Of a stretch of DNA of 64,000 bases, positions 21,418 through 33,486 are shown piece after piece. Source of the DNA: Paraburkholderia caballeronis. Its GTDB lineage: Bacteria > Pseudomonadota > Gammaproteobacteria > Burkholderiales > Burkholderiaceae. The stretch is from assembly GCF_900104845.1 (NCBI RefSeq), contig NZ_FNSR01000002.1:1984001-2048000 (forward strand), written 5' to 3'. Position numbers and translations under genes: made by a program. The number at the start of each line of letters is the position of its first letter. Positions within the stretch are counted from its first letter, which is position 1. Below the pieces are notes generated by a model. It was not told the DNA's origin. It did no database searches and saw only the letters and a program-made list of their open reading frames with translations.

Positions 21418-21583
21418 CCCGCATCGTTCGCCGCGACCGCGCGCGCGGTTATCCACGAACCGCGATTAGCTTTACGCGAAAGATCACTTATTCGAACGGC
21501 GCGAACCGGTTAGCATGGCTCGCCTCGTCCGCCGCAGCGGACGACACGACAACACCACTGCAACCTGCTACGGACGTTCGACG

Positions 21584-22540
21584 ATGAATCGCACGACACA
21601 ACAAGGCCGCCGGACCTTCATCGCGGCGCTCGGCGCCACGCTCGCGGGCGCGGCGCTGCCCGCGTGGGCGAAGTATCAGCCCGACCAGTTCCGGATCGGC
21701 TATCAGAAGGCCGCGAGCACGCTGGTGCTGCTGAAGGCGCACGGTTCGCTCGAAAAGCGGCTCGCGCCGCTCGGCCTCAAGCTCTCGTGGACCGAATTCC
21801 CGGCCGGCCCGCAGTTGCTCGAAGGGTTGAACGTCGGCGCGATCGACTTCGGCTACGTCGGCGAAGCGCCGCCGGTGTTCGCGCAGGCGGCCGGCGCGGA
21901 CTTCGTCTACACCGCATACGAGATTCCGACGCCGCATGCGGAAGGCGTCGTGGTCGCGCGCAATTCGCCGATCCAGCGCGTCGCGGACCTGAAGGGCAAG
22001 AAGGTCGCGTTCAATCGCGGCTCCGACGTGCACTGGTTCATCGTCGCGCTGCTGCGCAAGAACGGGCTCGACTTCGGCGACATCCAGCCGGTCTACCTCG
22101 CGCCGGCCGACGCGCGCGCCGCGCTGGAACGCGGCTCGATCGACGCATGGGCGATCTGGGATCCGTTCCTCGCGGCGGTGCTCGCGCAGAGCAACGCGCG
22201 CCTGCTCGCGGACGCGCAGAACGTCGCGAGCCATCATCAGTTCTTCCTGAGCCAGCGCGAGTTCGCGCAGAAGCGCAAGGACGTGATCGCGATCGCGATG
22301 GAGGAACTCGGCAAGGAAGGCCAGTGGGTCCGGCAGAATCCGTCCGCGGCCGCCGCGCAGCTCGCGCCGATCCAGGGGCTCGACGCGGGCATCATCGAAG
22401 CGGGCCTCAAGCACTACGAGCACATCTACAAGCCGGTCGACGCCGACGTGCTCGCCGAGCAGCAGCGGATCGCGGACACGTTCTACGAACTGAAGCTGAT
22501 CCCGCGCCGCATCGTCACGAAGGACGCGGTGCTCGCCTGA
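21584..22540 (+). CDS. ssuA: SsuA-like aliphatic sulfonate-binding protein, orphan
   Basis: A 318-aa periplasmic binding protein of the SsuA/NMT1 family. The ATG at 21584 gives a signal peptide with twin arginines (GRRTFIAALGA) ending in PAWA, so export by the Tat route is possible. The mature part begins FRIGYQKAASTLVLLKAHGSLEKRLAPLG and has the family stretch GAIDFGYVGEAPPVFAQAAGADF. Such proteins bind alkanesulfonates or related compounds for an SsuABC importer. No ssuB, ssuC or ssuD lies next to it: the upstream transporter is complete and of another type, and the next gene is on the other strand. Confidence 0.88.
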   Translation: MNRTTQQGRRTFIAALGATLAGAALPAWAKYQPDQFRIGYQKAASTLVLLKAHGSLEKRLAPLGLKLSWTEFPAGPQLLEGLNVGAIDFGYVGEAPPVFAQAAGADFVYTAYEIPTPHAEGVVVARNSPIQRVADLKGKKVAFNRGSDVHWFIVALLRKNGLDFGDIQPVYLAPADARAALERGSIDAWAIWDPFLAAVLAQSNARLLADAQNVASHHQFFLSQREFAQKRKDVIAIAMEELGKEGQWVRQNPSAAAAQLAPIQGLDAGIIEAGLKHYEHIYKPVDADVLAEQQRIADTFYELKLIPRRIVTKDAVLA

Positions 22541-22587
22541 GCCGCGCGCGGCCTTCGTGCCGTTCGATTCTGCATCTATCGCGCCGT

Positions 22588-23559
22588 TCACACCGGCAGT
22601 TCGCGCACCGGCTTGCCGTCGAGCCATGCGCGAATGTCCTCGACCGCCTGCGGATACGCGGCGCGGTAGGTTTTCTCCGTGACGTAGCCGATGTGCGGCG
22701 TCGCGACGACGTTCGTCAGTTGCCGGTATGGATGGTCGGCCGGCAACGGTTCGTCGTCGAACACGTCGAGCGCCGCGCCCGCGATCCTGCGCGCCGACAG
22801 CGTCTCGATCAGCGCGGGCTCCGACACGATCGGCCCGCGCGACGTGTTGACCAGAAACGCGGTCGGCTTCATCCACGCCAGTTCATGCGCGTCGACCAGA
22901 TTGCGCGTGCGGTCGCCGAGCTTCAGGTGGATCGTCAGCACGTCGGCTTCGCGGAACAACGCCTCCTTCTCCACGCGCTGCACGCCGGCCTCGGCCGCGC
23001 GCTCTTCGGTCAGGTTCTGGCTCCAGCCGATCACGCGCATGCCGAACGCGACGCCGATCTTCGCGACCGCCTGGCCGATGTTGCCGACGCCGAGCACGCC
23101 GAGCGTCTTGCCGTGGATATCGACGCCGACGCGCGTCTGCCAGCCGCCCGCGCGCAGCGACGCGGTCTCGAACGGCAGATGGCGCGTGGCCGCGAGGATC
23201 AGCGCCCACGTCAGCGCGGGCGTCGCGGCCGGGTCGCCGCCCATCGTGCCGGACACGACGATGCCGCGCGCCTTTGCCGCCTGAAGGTCGATCGCGGCGT
23301 TCCACATGCCGACCGTGACGATCAGCTTCAGGCGCGGCAGCCGCTCGATCAGCGCGGCGTCGAAACGCGTGCGCTCGCGCATCAGCACCACCGCGTCGAA
23401 CGGCGCGAGCCGCGCGGCCAGCGCGTCGGGATCGGCTTCGTGATCGTGGAAGAACACGGTGTTCGCGCGCGGCTGCAGGCTCGACCAGTCGGCGAGCGTC
23501 GGCGCGACGTGCTGATAGTCGTCGAGGACGGCGATGTTCACGGCGGAAGTTTCGGGCAT
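22588..23559 (-). CDS. D-2-hydroxyacid dehydrogenase (NAD-binding)
   Basis: A 323-aa protein of the phosphoglycerate/formate dehydrogenase-like family. The Rossmann loop GVLGVGNIGQAVAK lies near residue 145, the catalytic Arg region is NTSRGPIV, and the catalytic His region is TPHIGYVTE. The ATG at 23557-23559 with an AGGT element upstream is a better start than the in-frame codon at 23589. Substrate cannot be told from sequence. It converges with the ssuA-like gene. Confidence 0.88.
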   Translation of the reverse strand: MPETSAVNIAVLDDYQHVAPTLADWSSLQPRANTVFFHDHEADPDALAARLAPFDAVVLMRERTRFDAALIERLPRLKLIVTVGMWNAAIDLQAAKARGIVVSGTMGGDPAATPALTWALILAATRHLPFETASLRAGGWQTRVGVDIHGKTLGVLGVGNIGQAVAKIGVAFGMRVIGWSQNLTEERAAEAGVQRVEKEALFREADVLTIHLKLGDRTRNLVDAHELAWMKPTAFLVNTSRGPIVSEPALIETLSARRIAGAALDVFDDEPLPADHPYRQLTNVVATPHIGYVTEKTYRAAYPQAVEDIRAWLDGKPVRELPV

Positions 23560-23664
23560 CGAATGACCTGTAGCGGGGTGGACGGACAAGAAGCCGGTAG
23601 TCTAGTCGCGCCGCCGTTTTTTCGCTGGACGTAGCGTCGAAATCGCCCGAACGACAGGTCGTTG

Positions 23665-24825
23665 TCAGGTAGCGGCCGGCGCGTCGCGTGGCGCGGCGGC
23701 GCTATCGTCCTTTGCCTCGCGCGCGTCCCGTGTGTCCTGGGCGTCCGGCGGCAGATGCTCGGTATGCAGGTCGCTCAACCGGCACAGCAGGATGCCGTAG
23801 CCGGTCAGATGCCCGAGATAGACGCTCGTGAACACCGACGCGGCCGGCAGCGCCTCGACGAGCGCGCGCAGGTCGGCCTTGCGCAGCGGCTTGCTGTCGA
23901 GCGCCGGCCGCTCGACGCGCAGGTCCGCGACGTCCGCGAGACGCCGGTGCGCATGGACGAGCTTTGCCCAGCCGCCGAGCCACGCCGCCTTCCACTGCGG
24001 ATCGAGCGCCGCGAACTCGTCGTAGAACGTGTCCATCGTTTCGAGGAAGTTCACGACCGAATCGAATACCTCGTGATAACACCAGAACAACGGCAGCCGG
24101 TCGCGGTTGCGCTTCAGATGCGACGAGATCCACGCCTGTTGCAGATCGAGCTTCAGCAGCGCATGCGCCTGCTTCAGGTTCGTGCTCGACGTGCGCAGCC
24201 GGCCGGTCAGCGACCTTAGCTGATCGCGGTCCAGCGTGCCGGTGCTCAACTGGTCGAGCACGTCGATGGATTGCGCGTTGCCGTCGTTCACGAGCGTGTT
24301 CGCCCAGTAGCCGTGATCGGGCGGAAACACGATCTGCTGGATCAGGAAGCCGAGCAGCATGCCGAGCACCACGCCGAGGAGACGCTGCTCCAGCAGCGGG
24401 ATGTGCTCGCCGGTGTACAGCACGAGCGTCATCGGCACGGTGATGCTCGTCATCTGGAACAGCGACGGCCGGAGCTTCACAATCGAGAAGATCAGCAGCG
24501 GCAGCAGCAGCGTGCCGAGCAGCAGGTCCGGCGCGGTGAGCCAGATCACGAGCGTGCCGAGCGGCATCGCGACGAGGTTCGACATCACGCGCTTGTAGAA
24601 ATAGCCGCGCGCGGACGAGATCGACGTGCCGAGCGCGAGCGTCAGCATCGTCGAGCCGGCGAGCGCGACGGCCGCGTCCGGAAAACCGGCGTAGTACGGA
24701 ATCGCGAAGCCGATCCACAGGCCGATCGTCAGCTTCGTGTACTGCGCCATTTCGGACAGCGAGAAGCGCGCGATCCAGCGGCGAAACGGCGTGAGCGGCT
24801 TGTGCGCGTAAGGGGCGGTTGACAT
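23665..24825 (-). CDS. FUSC / aromatic-acid-exporter-like membrane protein
   Basis: A 386-aa protein. The first half has about six hydrophobic segments (LTIGLWIGFAIPYYAGF, AVALAGSTMLTLALG, LLLGTLLLPLLIF, LLGVVLGMLLGFLIQQIVF), and the second half is a soluble helical region with many Leu, Arg and Lys. This layout matches FUSC/ArAE-type proteins related to AaeB, which export aromatic carboxylates, and the plasmid-borne YccS-like family. The start at the ATG 24823-24825 removes an arginine-rich, unlikely extension. No partner membrane-fusion gene is adjacent, so the role is inferred from family only. Confidence 0.72.
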   Translation of the reverse strand: MSTAPYAHKPLTPFRRWIARFSLSEMAQYTKLTIGLWIGFAIPYYAGFPDAAVALAGSTMLTLALGTSISSARGYFYKRVMSNLVAMPLGTLVIWLTAPDLLLGTLLLPLLIFSIVKLRPSLFQMTSITVPMTLVLYTGEHIPLLEQRLLGVVLGMLLGFLIQQIVFPPDHGYWANTLVNDGNAQSIDVLDQLSTGTLDRDQLRSLTGRLRTSSTNLKQAHALLKLDLQQAWISSHLKRNRDRLPLFWCYHEVFDSVVNFLETMDTFYDEFAALDPQWKAAWLGGWAKLVHAHRRLADVADLRVERPALDSKPLRKADLRALVEALPAASVFTSVYLGHLTGYGILLCRLSDLHTEHLPPDAQDTRDAREAKDDSAAAPRDAPAAT

Positions 24826-25018
24826 GGTTCCTGCCGGTTCGATGGCGCCGCCGTCGGGCCGCGTGCGCCGGGGACGGCGCACGCCGGACGGCGCGAAGCG
24901 CAGCCAATATACCGCGTGTCGCGACGGCGTTACAGCGAGGCTGGCCGCGGGTTACCGGTGTCGGGCAGGACCGCGGCGGGCGGGCCGGCGCATGGACGCC
25001 GATCCGCCGCGGGCCGCA

Positions 25019-25363
25019 TCAATGATGCGCGTACAAGGAGCCGGACACGTCATGCGCCGCGATGCGCTCGCCGGATGCGCCGCTGCCGTCGCGCGCGCCG
25101 CCGAGCGCGTCGCGGGTCAGCGCGGCGTCGTTGCTGCGCGCGTGAATCTTCGCTTCGGCAGCCTGAATGTCGGCCGGATAGTGCGGGTCGTTCGCGCGGT
25201 TCGGCCGGTAGCCGGCCTGCTCGATCTGCACGAGTTCCGCGCGGACCTGCGCGCGGGTGAGCGGCGACGCGGATTCGCCGGCATGGCCGGCGACCGGCAG
25301 CGCGGCAGCGACGGCGGCGGTGAGGGCAACGGCGGCGGACGCGATCAGATGACGGATGTTCAT
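25019..25363 (-). CDS. DUF4148 domain secreted protein
   Basis: A 114-aa protein with an N-terminal signal peptide (IASAAVALTAAVAAALPVAGHA) and a mature part beginning SPLTRAQVRAELVQIEQAGY, the core of DUF4148, a family abundant in Burkholderiales. It is probably periplasmic; its function is unknown. AAGGAG lies upstream of the ATG at the right distance. Confidence 0.88.
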   Translation of the reverse strand: MNIRHLIASAAVALTAAVAAALPVAGHAGESASPLTRAQVRAELVQIEQAGYRPNRANDPHYPADIQAAEAKIHARSNDAALTRDALGGARDGSGASGERIAAHDVSGSLYAHH

Positions 25364-25449
25364 GGCAGTTCTCCTTCGGTTCGATGAATGGGCGAACGGA
25401 TCGTTCGGGATGAATAGTGGTCGAACCGGCGGAAAACTGAAATAGCATC

Positions 25450-25472
25450 AAGAGCATCGCATGCATGCTCTT
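25450..25472. repeat. Inverted repeat between LysR gene and DUF4148 gene
   Basis: AAGAGCAT (25450-25457) and ATGCTCTT (25465-25472) form a perfect 8-bp dyad with a 7-base spacer, in the 130-base gap after the LysR gene and before the DUF4148 gene. It is not followed by a run of T on the coding strand, so an operator is as likely as a terminator. Confidence 0.4.
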
Positions 25473-25495
25473 ATGTCATCAAGACGGTGACGGTT

Positions 25496-26440
25496 TCATG
25501 CGCGCCGTTTGCGGTCGGCGGTTTTCGCGGACGGCTCCGCGAGCGACACGATGAAATCGAGGAACGTGCGCACCTTCGCCGGAACGTGATGGCGCGACGG
25601 ATACAGCGCGTACAGCGGGAAACGTTCGTCCGGCCAGTCCGGGAACAGTTCGATGAGCCGGCCGTCCGCGACGAACGGCTCGACGCCTAGTTCCATTACC
25701 TGCGCGATCCCGTGGCCGGCCAGGCAGACGCTGTGCATCGTGCCCACGTCGTTGACCGTGAGCCGGCCGGCCGCGTCGACGGTGATCTTCTTGCGTCCGC
25801 GATGGAACTCCCATGCGAACGGATGGCCGGTGTCCGGGTCGCGGAAATGGATGCACGCGTGCGCGTCGCTCGCGAGGTCGGCGGGCTGCAACGGCCGGCC
25901 GTGGCGCTTCAGGTACGACGGCGCGGCGACGGTCAGGATCCGCGTGTCGAGCAGCTTGCGCGCGACGAGGCTCGACGGGCGCGGAAAGCCGAAACGCACC
26001 GCGAGGTCGAAGCCGTCCGCGATCATGTCGCCCAACTGGTCGCGCGTGACCAGCTCGATCCGCAGTTCCGGATACTGCTCGACGAACGCGCCGAGCCGCG
26101 GCGCGAGCACGAGCCGCGAGAAGAACGGATCGACGTTCACGCGCAGCTTGCCGCGCACGGCCGTCGCGCCCTGCGCGGTGGACGTCGCGGCTTCTTCGAG
26201 CGCCGCGAGCAGCGGCATCACCTGTTCGTAGAAGCGGCGGCCTTCGTCGGTGAGCTTCACCGAACGCGTCGTGCGGTCGAGCAGGCGCACGCCGAGCCGC
26301 GCTTCGAGCCGCGCGATCGAGCGGCTGACGCCCGACTGCGACATGTCGAGCCGCTCGCCGGCGGCCGCGAAACTGCCGCTGTCCACGATCGCGGACAACA
26401 CGCCCATCCCGTTCAGGATGCGTTCGTCGAATCCCGCCAT
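25496..26440 (-). CDS. LysR-family transcriptional regulator
   Basis: A 314-aa LTTR. The N-terminal winged helix-turn-helix spans about residues 8-65 (FAAAGERLDMSQSGVSRSIARLEARLGVRLLDRTT), followed by the linker helix and a substrate-binding domain. The ATG at 26438-26440 has a GGGAG element upstream and is preferred over a TTG at 26464. It is divergent from the NmrA-like gene at 26542, so it probably controls that gene and itself from the shared 100-base region. Confidence 0.93.
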   Translation of the reverse strand: MAGFDERILNGMGVLSAIVDSGSFAAAGERLDMSQSGVSRSIARLEARLGVRLLDRTTRSVKLTDEGRRFYEQVMPLLAALEEAATSTAQGATAVRGKLRVNVDPFFSRLVLAPRLGAFVEQYPELRIELVTRDQLGDMIADGFDLAVRFGFPRPSSLVARKLLDTRILTVAAPSYLKRHGRPLQPADLASDAHACIHFRDPDTGHPFAWEFHRGRKKITVDAAGRLTVNDVGTMHSVCLAGHGIAQVMELGVEPFVADGRLIELFPDWPDERFPLYALYPSRHHVPAKVRTFLDFIVSLAEPSAKTADRKRRA

Positions 26441-26541
26441 TGATGCACTCCCGGCATGAATCAAATGACGTCGATGTTATCGCGAAAGCACGCGGCGCTG
26501 CGCAGAATCGGCGCAACGAAAGTCATCGGGTGCGGGGGAAG

Positions 26542-27366
26542 ATGTTTGCGATTACCGGCGCCGGCGGGCGCGTCGGCGGCGTCGTGGCGCGGCTGCTGCT
26601 CGCGGCGGGCGAGGATGTGACCGCGGTCGTGCGCGAGCGTGCCGACGGCGACGCGTGGGCCATGCAGGGTTGTGCAGTCGCGGTCGTGCGGAGCGACGAC
26701 GCGCGCGCGTTGACGCGTGCGTTCGAATGCGCGGAAGGCGTGTTCGTGCGGCTGCCTTTTGCCGGCCTGGCGGCATTGCACGATTCGTCATCGCTGGCGG
26801 CGATTGCGGCATTGAAGGACGCGCTCGTGGCGGCCGCTCCGGCGCGCGTCGTTTGTCTGTCGGCGTCAGGCGCGCACGTTGGACATCGCGGTTCGCCGGC
26901 ATCGCTCGCGTTCGCGCAGATGGAGCACGCGTTCCGCGCGCTGCCGATGCCGGTTGCGTTCGTGCGGGCGGCATCGTTTTCGGAGAACGTCGCGCCCTTC
27001 ATCGAGGCCGCCGTGACGACCGGCACGATTCCCGGTTTCGCGTATCCGCTCGACCAACCGATACCGATGGTCGCGACTGCCGATGTCGGGCGCGTTGCAG
27101 CGGCGTTGCTCAGGCAGACGTGGGCCGGCGTGCGTGTGCTCGAACTCGAAGGCCCGACGCGGATCACGTCGAACGAAATCGCGGCAGCGTTTGCGCATCT
27201 GCTCGGCCGCGCGGTGCGGATCGAACGGATGAGTGGGGATGGCTGGCCGCGAGGATGTGTCGCGGATACGGTCGAATTCGAAAACCCCGCGCACACGATT
27301 AAAGGCACGTTACCGTTCGAAAAAGTGCTGCGCGGGCTGATTCAGCGCGCCTTCGACTCCGCGTGA
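26542..27366 (+). CDS. NmrA-like NAD(P)-binding protein
   Basis: A 274-aa short-chain-dehydrogenase-like protein with FAITGAGGRVGGVVARLLLAAGEDV at the very N-terminus, the NmrA/HSCARG-type dinucleotide-binding loop. Later landmarks are VVCLSASGAHVG and FVRAASFSENVAPFIEAA. Members sense or reduce quinones and similar compounds. The ATG at 26542 follows a strong GGGGGAAG ribosome binding site; the upstream in-frame extension to 26440 runs through the divergent promoter and is rejected. A LysR regulator lies back to back. Confidence 0.85.
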   Translation: MFAITGAGGRVGGVVARLLLAAGEDVTAVVRERADGDAWAMQGCAVAVVRSDDARALTRAFECAEGVFVRLPFAGLAALHDSSSLAAIAALKDALVAAAPARVVCLSASGAHVGHRGSPASLAFAQMEHAFRALPMPVAFVRAASFSENVAPFIEAAVTTGTIPGFAYPLDQPIPMVATADVGRVAAALLRQTWAGVRVLELEGPTRITSNEIAAAFAHLLGRAVRIERMSGDGWPRGCVADTVEFENPAHTIKGTLPFEKVLRGLIQRAFDSA

Positions 27367-27776
27367 CGCCCGCGGGTTGCAAAGTCCCGGGTTGCAAAGT
27401 CCTTACGCCGCTCGCGTTGCGGTTCGATGTCGTTCGTGTTGCAGCGCAGTCCGAATTGTCACGCGGCGACGCGCTGCGCGCCTATGCCGCTGCCCGTGCA
27501 TTTGTAAGCCCCCTTGCCCCCGTTGCGCGCGGTGCACTATCTTTTGGCGTAGCACCTGGCGCGCGCCGCCGTTCATGCGCGTTGCAGCAGGCGACGACGA
27601 CCCGGCCGGCATCGTGCGGTTGGCGGCACGACGCGATGCAGGCCGACAGGTGCCCGAAGCGAAGCGGCGGTTCGCCCCGTGCGAGGCCGGCATGTATCGT
27701 GCGGTTCCCGGTGCCGGGTCTTCGTCGTGCGGGCAGGCCGTCTCCCTGCATTACGCAGCCAGGAGCCCACCGCGCC
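27367..27776. other. Intergenic region before the ClpC-like gene
   Basis: Some 410 bases without a credible gene. A weak sigma-70-like pair, TTGCCC (27513-27518) and CACTAT (27535-27540), has a 16-base spacer on the + strand and could drive the ATPase gene. I saw no heat-shock (sigma-32) consensus. The ribosome binding site AGGAG lies at 27761-27765. The frame of the downstream gene stays open through this region, but codon use there does not look coding. Confidence 0.4.
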
Positions 27777-30641
<2,865 letters not shown>

Positions 30642-30904
30642 TCGAGTGTGAACGGGCGCGGCGGCCGGATGAAGCGCGGCCGCCGTGTGCGTTTCTATAC
30701 CCCCGCAGCCGCACGACGTTTCGCTTCCTGCGCATCGCACCCAAAATTTTCCGATCCGCCCCACCTCGACGCACGGCGTCTTTCGTCCGCCATTTGTCCC
30801 GAATCGTCCGCCGCTAGCACTGGGTTCATGCGCGCCGCCGACCCATAATCGTTTCGCAGCGACGGGGCCGTTCCGGTCCCGGCAAACGATGGAGAGCGCG
30901 CAAC

Positions 30905-31591
30905 ATGAGCACGGCAGTGAACGATGGAGCGGAGCGGGTCGGCCCGGCCTTCTCGGTCGATGGAATGCTGGTCGCCCGGCAAAAGACGCGTCAGGCGATC
31001 CGCGACATCGCGGCGAAGGTGCGGCCCGGCATGGTCGAGGAACAGGCGGTCGAGATGGCGAAGCAGGTGCTCGTCGATTCGGGCATGCAGTTGAGCTGGC
31101 ACCCGACGCGCGTGCGCTTCGGTCCGAACACGATCAAGCCGATGAAACTCGCGTCGGCGCCAGGCGTCGTGCTGCAGGAGAACGACCTCTTCTTTCTGGA
31201 CATCGCACCGCGCGTCGAGGCGTGGGAAGGCGACGCGGGCCAGTCGTTCGTCGTCGGGCATCAGCCGGAATACCGGCGCTGCGCGGACGACGCGGAACGG
31301 CTTTTTCACGACGTGCGCGACGTGTGGCTGCGCGAGCGGTTGACCGGACACGACCTGTACGCATTCGCGGACCGCACCGCGAAGTCGATGGGCTGGGAGC
31401 TGAACTTCGACCTGCCGGGGCATCGGGTGTCCGATTTCCCGCATGCGGCGATCTACACCGGCTCGCTCGCGGACCTGGAGGCCGCGCCGTCCGAACTGCG
31501 CTGGATCCTCGAAATCCATCTGCGCGATCCGCAGCACCGCTTCGGCGCGTTCTACGAGGACATGCTGCTCAGCGACGACTACTACGATTGA
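30905..31591 (+). CDS. M24-family metallopeptidase-like protein
   Basis: A 228-aa protein with a pita-bread-type fold signature. The first metal-ligand region is FFLDIAPRVEAWEGDAGQSFVVG with two aspartates, the histidine is in GHRVSDFPHAAIY, and the glutamate region is ILEIHLRDPQ. This fits a creatinase/Xaa-Pro-aminopeptidase-like enzyme lacking the usual N-terminal domain. It is preceded by a GGAGAG element. The 3' end overlaps the convergent regulator by 10 bases. Substrate is unknown. Confidence 0.75.
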   Translation: MSTAVNDGAERVGPAFSVDGMLVARQKTRQAIRDIAAKVRPGMVEEQAVEMAKQVLVDSGMQLSWHPTRVRFGPNTIKPMKLASAPGVVLQENDLFFLDIAPRVEAWEGDAGQSFVVGHQPEYRRCADDAERLFHDVRDVWLRERLTGHDLYAFADRTAKSMGWELNFDLPGHRVSDFPHAAIYTGSLADLEAAPSELRWILEIHLRDPQHRFGAFYEDMLLSDDYYD

Positions 31592-32562
31592 GCGGAGCGC
31601 GCGGCCGGTTCGAGAAAATGCGCGCGATATTCCTGCGGCGACAGCCCGAGGCGTCGCCGGAACACCGCGCGCATCCGGTGCGCGTCGCCGAAGCCGCATT
31701 CATACGCGATCGTCTTGACCGGTTGCCCGGTCGTTTCCAGCAGCACGCGCGCGGCGTCGAGCCGCGCGCTTTCGACGAAGTCGGACGGATTCGTCTGCGC
31801 GTCGCGCGCGAACACGCGCGTCAGATTGCGCACGCTCATGTTCGCGACGCTCGCGAGCACCGCGAGCGACAGATCCTCGCGCAGATGCGCAAGCACGTAT
31901 TGCTGGACCTGCGCGACGGCTGACGTCGGCTCGACGTACGGCGTCAGATACGGGCTGAACTGCGACTGGCCGCCCGCGCGATGGCTGAACAGCAGCAGCC
32001 GTTTCGCGACGTTCAACGCCAGTTCGCGGCCGCGTTCGCGCGCGAGCAGATACAGGCTCATGTCGATGCCGGCCGTCACGCCGGCGGACGTCACGAGCTT
32101 GCCGTCCTGCACGTATAGATGGTCGGCGCACAGGATCGCGGACGGGCATTCGAGCGCGAGGGCCGCCGCGTCGTTCCAGTGCGTCGTCACGCGCCGGCCG
32201 TCCAGCAGCCCAGCGCGCGCGAGCACGAACGCGCCGTTGCAGATCGAGCCGATGCCCGCGCAGCGCTCGGCGGCGTCGCGCAGCCATGCGTACAGCGACT
32301 CGTCGAACTTCGCGCCGGGCAGCACCGGGCCGCCGGCGACCAGCAGCAGGTCGTATTGCGCGGGTGCGGTGGCGTACAGGCGATGCGCGCGGATGTCGAG
32401 CCCGTTCGAACAGCGGATCTGGCCGTCCTCGGTGCCGAGAATTTCCAGTTCGAAACGTTCGTGCGGAAGAAGAAACCGGTTCGCTTCCGCGAACACGTCG
32501 AGCGGCCCGGTGACGTCGAGCGCCTGCACGCCCGGGAAGATCAGGATGGCGATGGTGGTCAT
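31582..32562 (-). CDS. GlxA-type AraC-family regulator with DJ-1/PfpI domain
   Basis: A 326-aa protein. The N-terminal half (1-190) is a DJ-1/PfpI amidotransferase-like domain (ILIFPGVQALDVTGPLDVFAEANRF; GSICNGAFVLARAGLLDGRRVTTHW). The C-terminal half carries two AraC helix-turn-helix motifs (SVRNLTRVFARDAQTNPSDF and KTIAYECGFGDAHRMRAVFRRRLG). Members of this architecture often control catabolism of small amines or amides. The targets here are not evident. It converges with the M24 gene. Confidence 0.92.
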   Translation of the reverse strand: MTTIAILIFPGVQALDVTGPLDVFAEANRFLLPHERFELEILGTEDGQIRCSNGLDIRAHRLYATAPAQYDLLLVAGGPVLPGAKFDESLYAWLRDAAERCAGIGSICNGAFVLARAGLLDGRRVTTHWNDAAALALECPSAILCADHLYVQDGKLVTSAGVTAGIDMSLYLLARERGRELALNVAKRLLLFSHRAGGQSQFSPYLTPYVEPTSAVAQVQQYVLAHLREDLSLAVLASVANMSVRNLTRVFARDAQTNPSDFVESARLDAARVLLETTGQPVKTIAYECGFGDAHRMRAVFRRRLGLSPQEYRAHFLEPAARSAQS

Positions 32563-32641
32563 CGGCGCGAACGGAAGTTCTTGTCGGGACGACGGGATGC
32601 CCCGGCCGGCAGGCGGCAGGGCGGGTGCGCGGCTTGCCGGA

Positions 32642-32848
32642 TCAGCAACGGCTCGCGTTCTTGTCCGCGATCGGCGGCGCGGCCGTTTTCGTATCGGATA
32701 CCGCCGTCGGCTCGTCGCTCAGGTCAGCGAAGCGGCCGTGGCGCGACGCGCGGTCGAGCAGCGACTGCGGCAGCACGGTCGCGAGCAGCCAGGTGGTATA
32801 GCCGCCGAAAGCGAGCGCGATCAGCACATAAAACAGCACGAGCAACAT
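32642..32848 (-). CDS. Small membrane protein, hypothetical
   Basis: A 68-aa product from the ATG at 32846-32848: one strongly hydrophobic N-terminal helix (MLLVLFYVLIALAFGGYTTWLLATVL) followed by a polar, charged tail. An in-frame start at 32905 would add 19 residues. It follows the GlxA-type regulator's start by about 80 bases on the same strand and would be transcribed toward it. Codon use looks coding, but there is no recognised family. Confidence 0.5.
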   Translation of the reverse strand: MLLVLFYVLIALAFGGYTTWLLATVLPQSLLDRASRHGRFADLSDEPTAVSDTKTAAPPIADKNASRC

Positions 32849-33486
32849 GAGAGGGTCCGGTTTCGAGACATGAGGGCCGGCCCGCGAGGTTCCGATTGGA
32901 AACACCGGCGGCCTGCCAGGACGCCAGTTTACGGGTAACGGCCGGCGAGCGCATCGCGGCGGTGCGGAGCAATCCGGCCATCGTGTGGCGGATTCGGGAC
33001 GGCCGGTGTCGTTCGCGAAACGCCGGCATTTTAATCAGACGATAAAGCCTTTAATCGGCGATTGGAGAAAACCGGTAATTCGATGGTTATCAATCGAATG
33101 CGGTTAACCTGATCCGGGCATGAAACGTTGGCCGAAAAGGCCCGCCCACGCTTGATTTGCAAACCTCGAACCGAATGAACGATTCGGGTAAATCCGAATG
33201 AACCGTTATCCAGCATCGCCAATAAATCCGATAAAAATGACCATTGCGGCGAGTTGATTTTCGCCTATGCTTACACAGGATTTGCGGTAGCCGATTCATT
33301 CATCACCCACGGAGGAGACCCGCGGCGTCGGCCTATCGGCGTCGTGCGCGCGAGGCGCGGCACGTCGCATCGCGGTCGTCCGCCTCCATCCCCGGCAGGC
33401 CCGGCCCTTCCCGTAGAGGCGTCGCCCGATGCGCGGCGCGCCGACCGGAAGGCGTACGACGTATACGCCCGAAAAAGGTAATCCGC
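32849..33486. promoter_or_regulatory. AT-richer intergenic region with several dyads upstream of the CHAT cassette
   Basis: No credible gene. The stretch 33020-33300 is clearly richer in A/T than its surroundings. Dyads: ATTCGAT (33078-33084) with ATCGAAT (33093-33099); the palindrome GGTTAACC (33102-33109); and the alternating series CCGAAT (33171-33176), ATTCGG (33182-33187), CCGAAT (33194-33199), which gives two overlapping inverted repeats. A weak promoter pair, TTATCC (33206-33211) and GATAAA (33230-33235), has an 18-base spacer. The region probably controls the cassette that starts at 33487. Confidence 0.5.

Noticed and set aside
27509-27545. Sigma-32 heat-shock promoter for the ClpC-like gene
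   Set aside because: CTTGCC is present but no CCCCAT-type -10 element follows at the right distance.
33031-33222. 63-aa minus-strand frame in the intergenic region before the CHAT cassette
   Set aside because: It crosses the dyads, lacks a binding site and has codon use unlike neighbouring genes.
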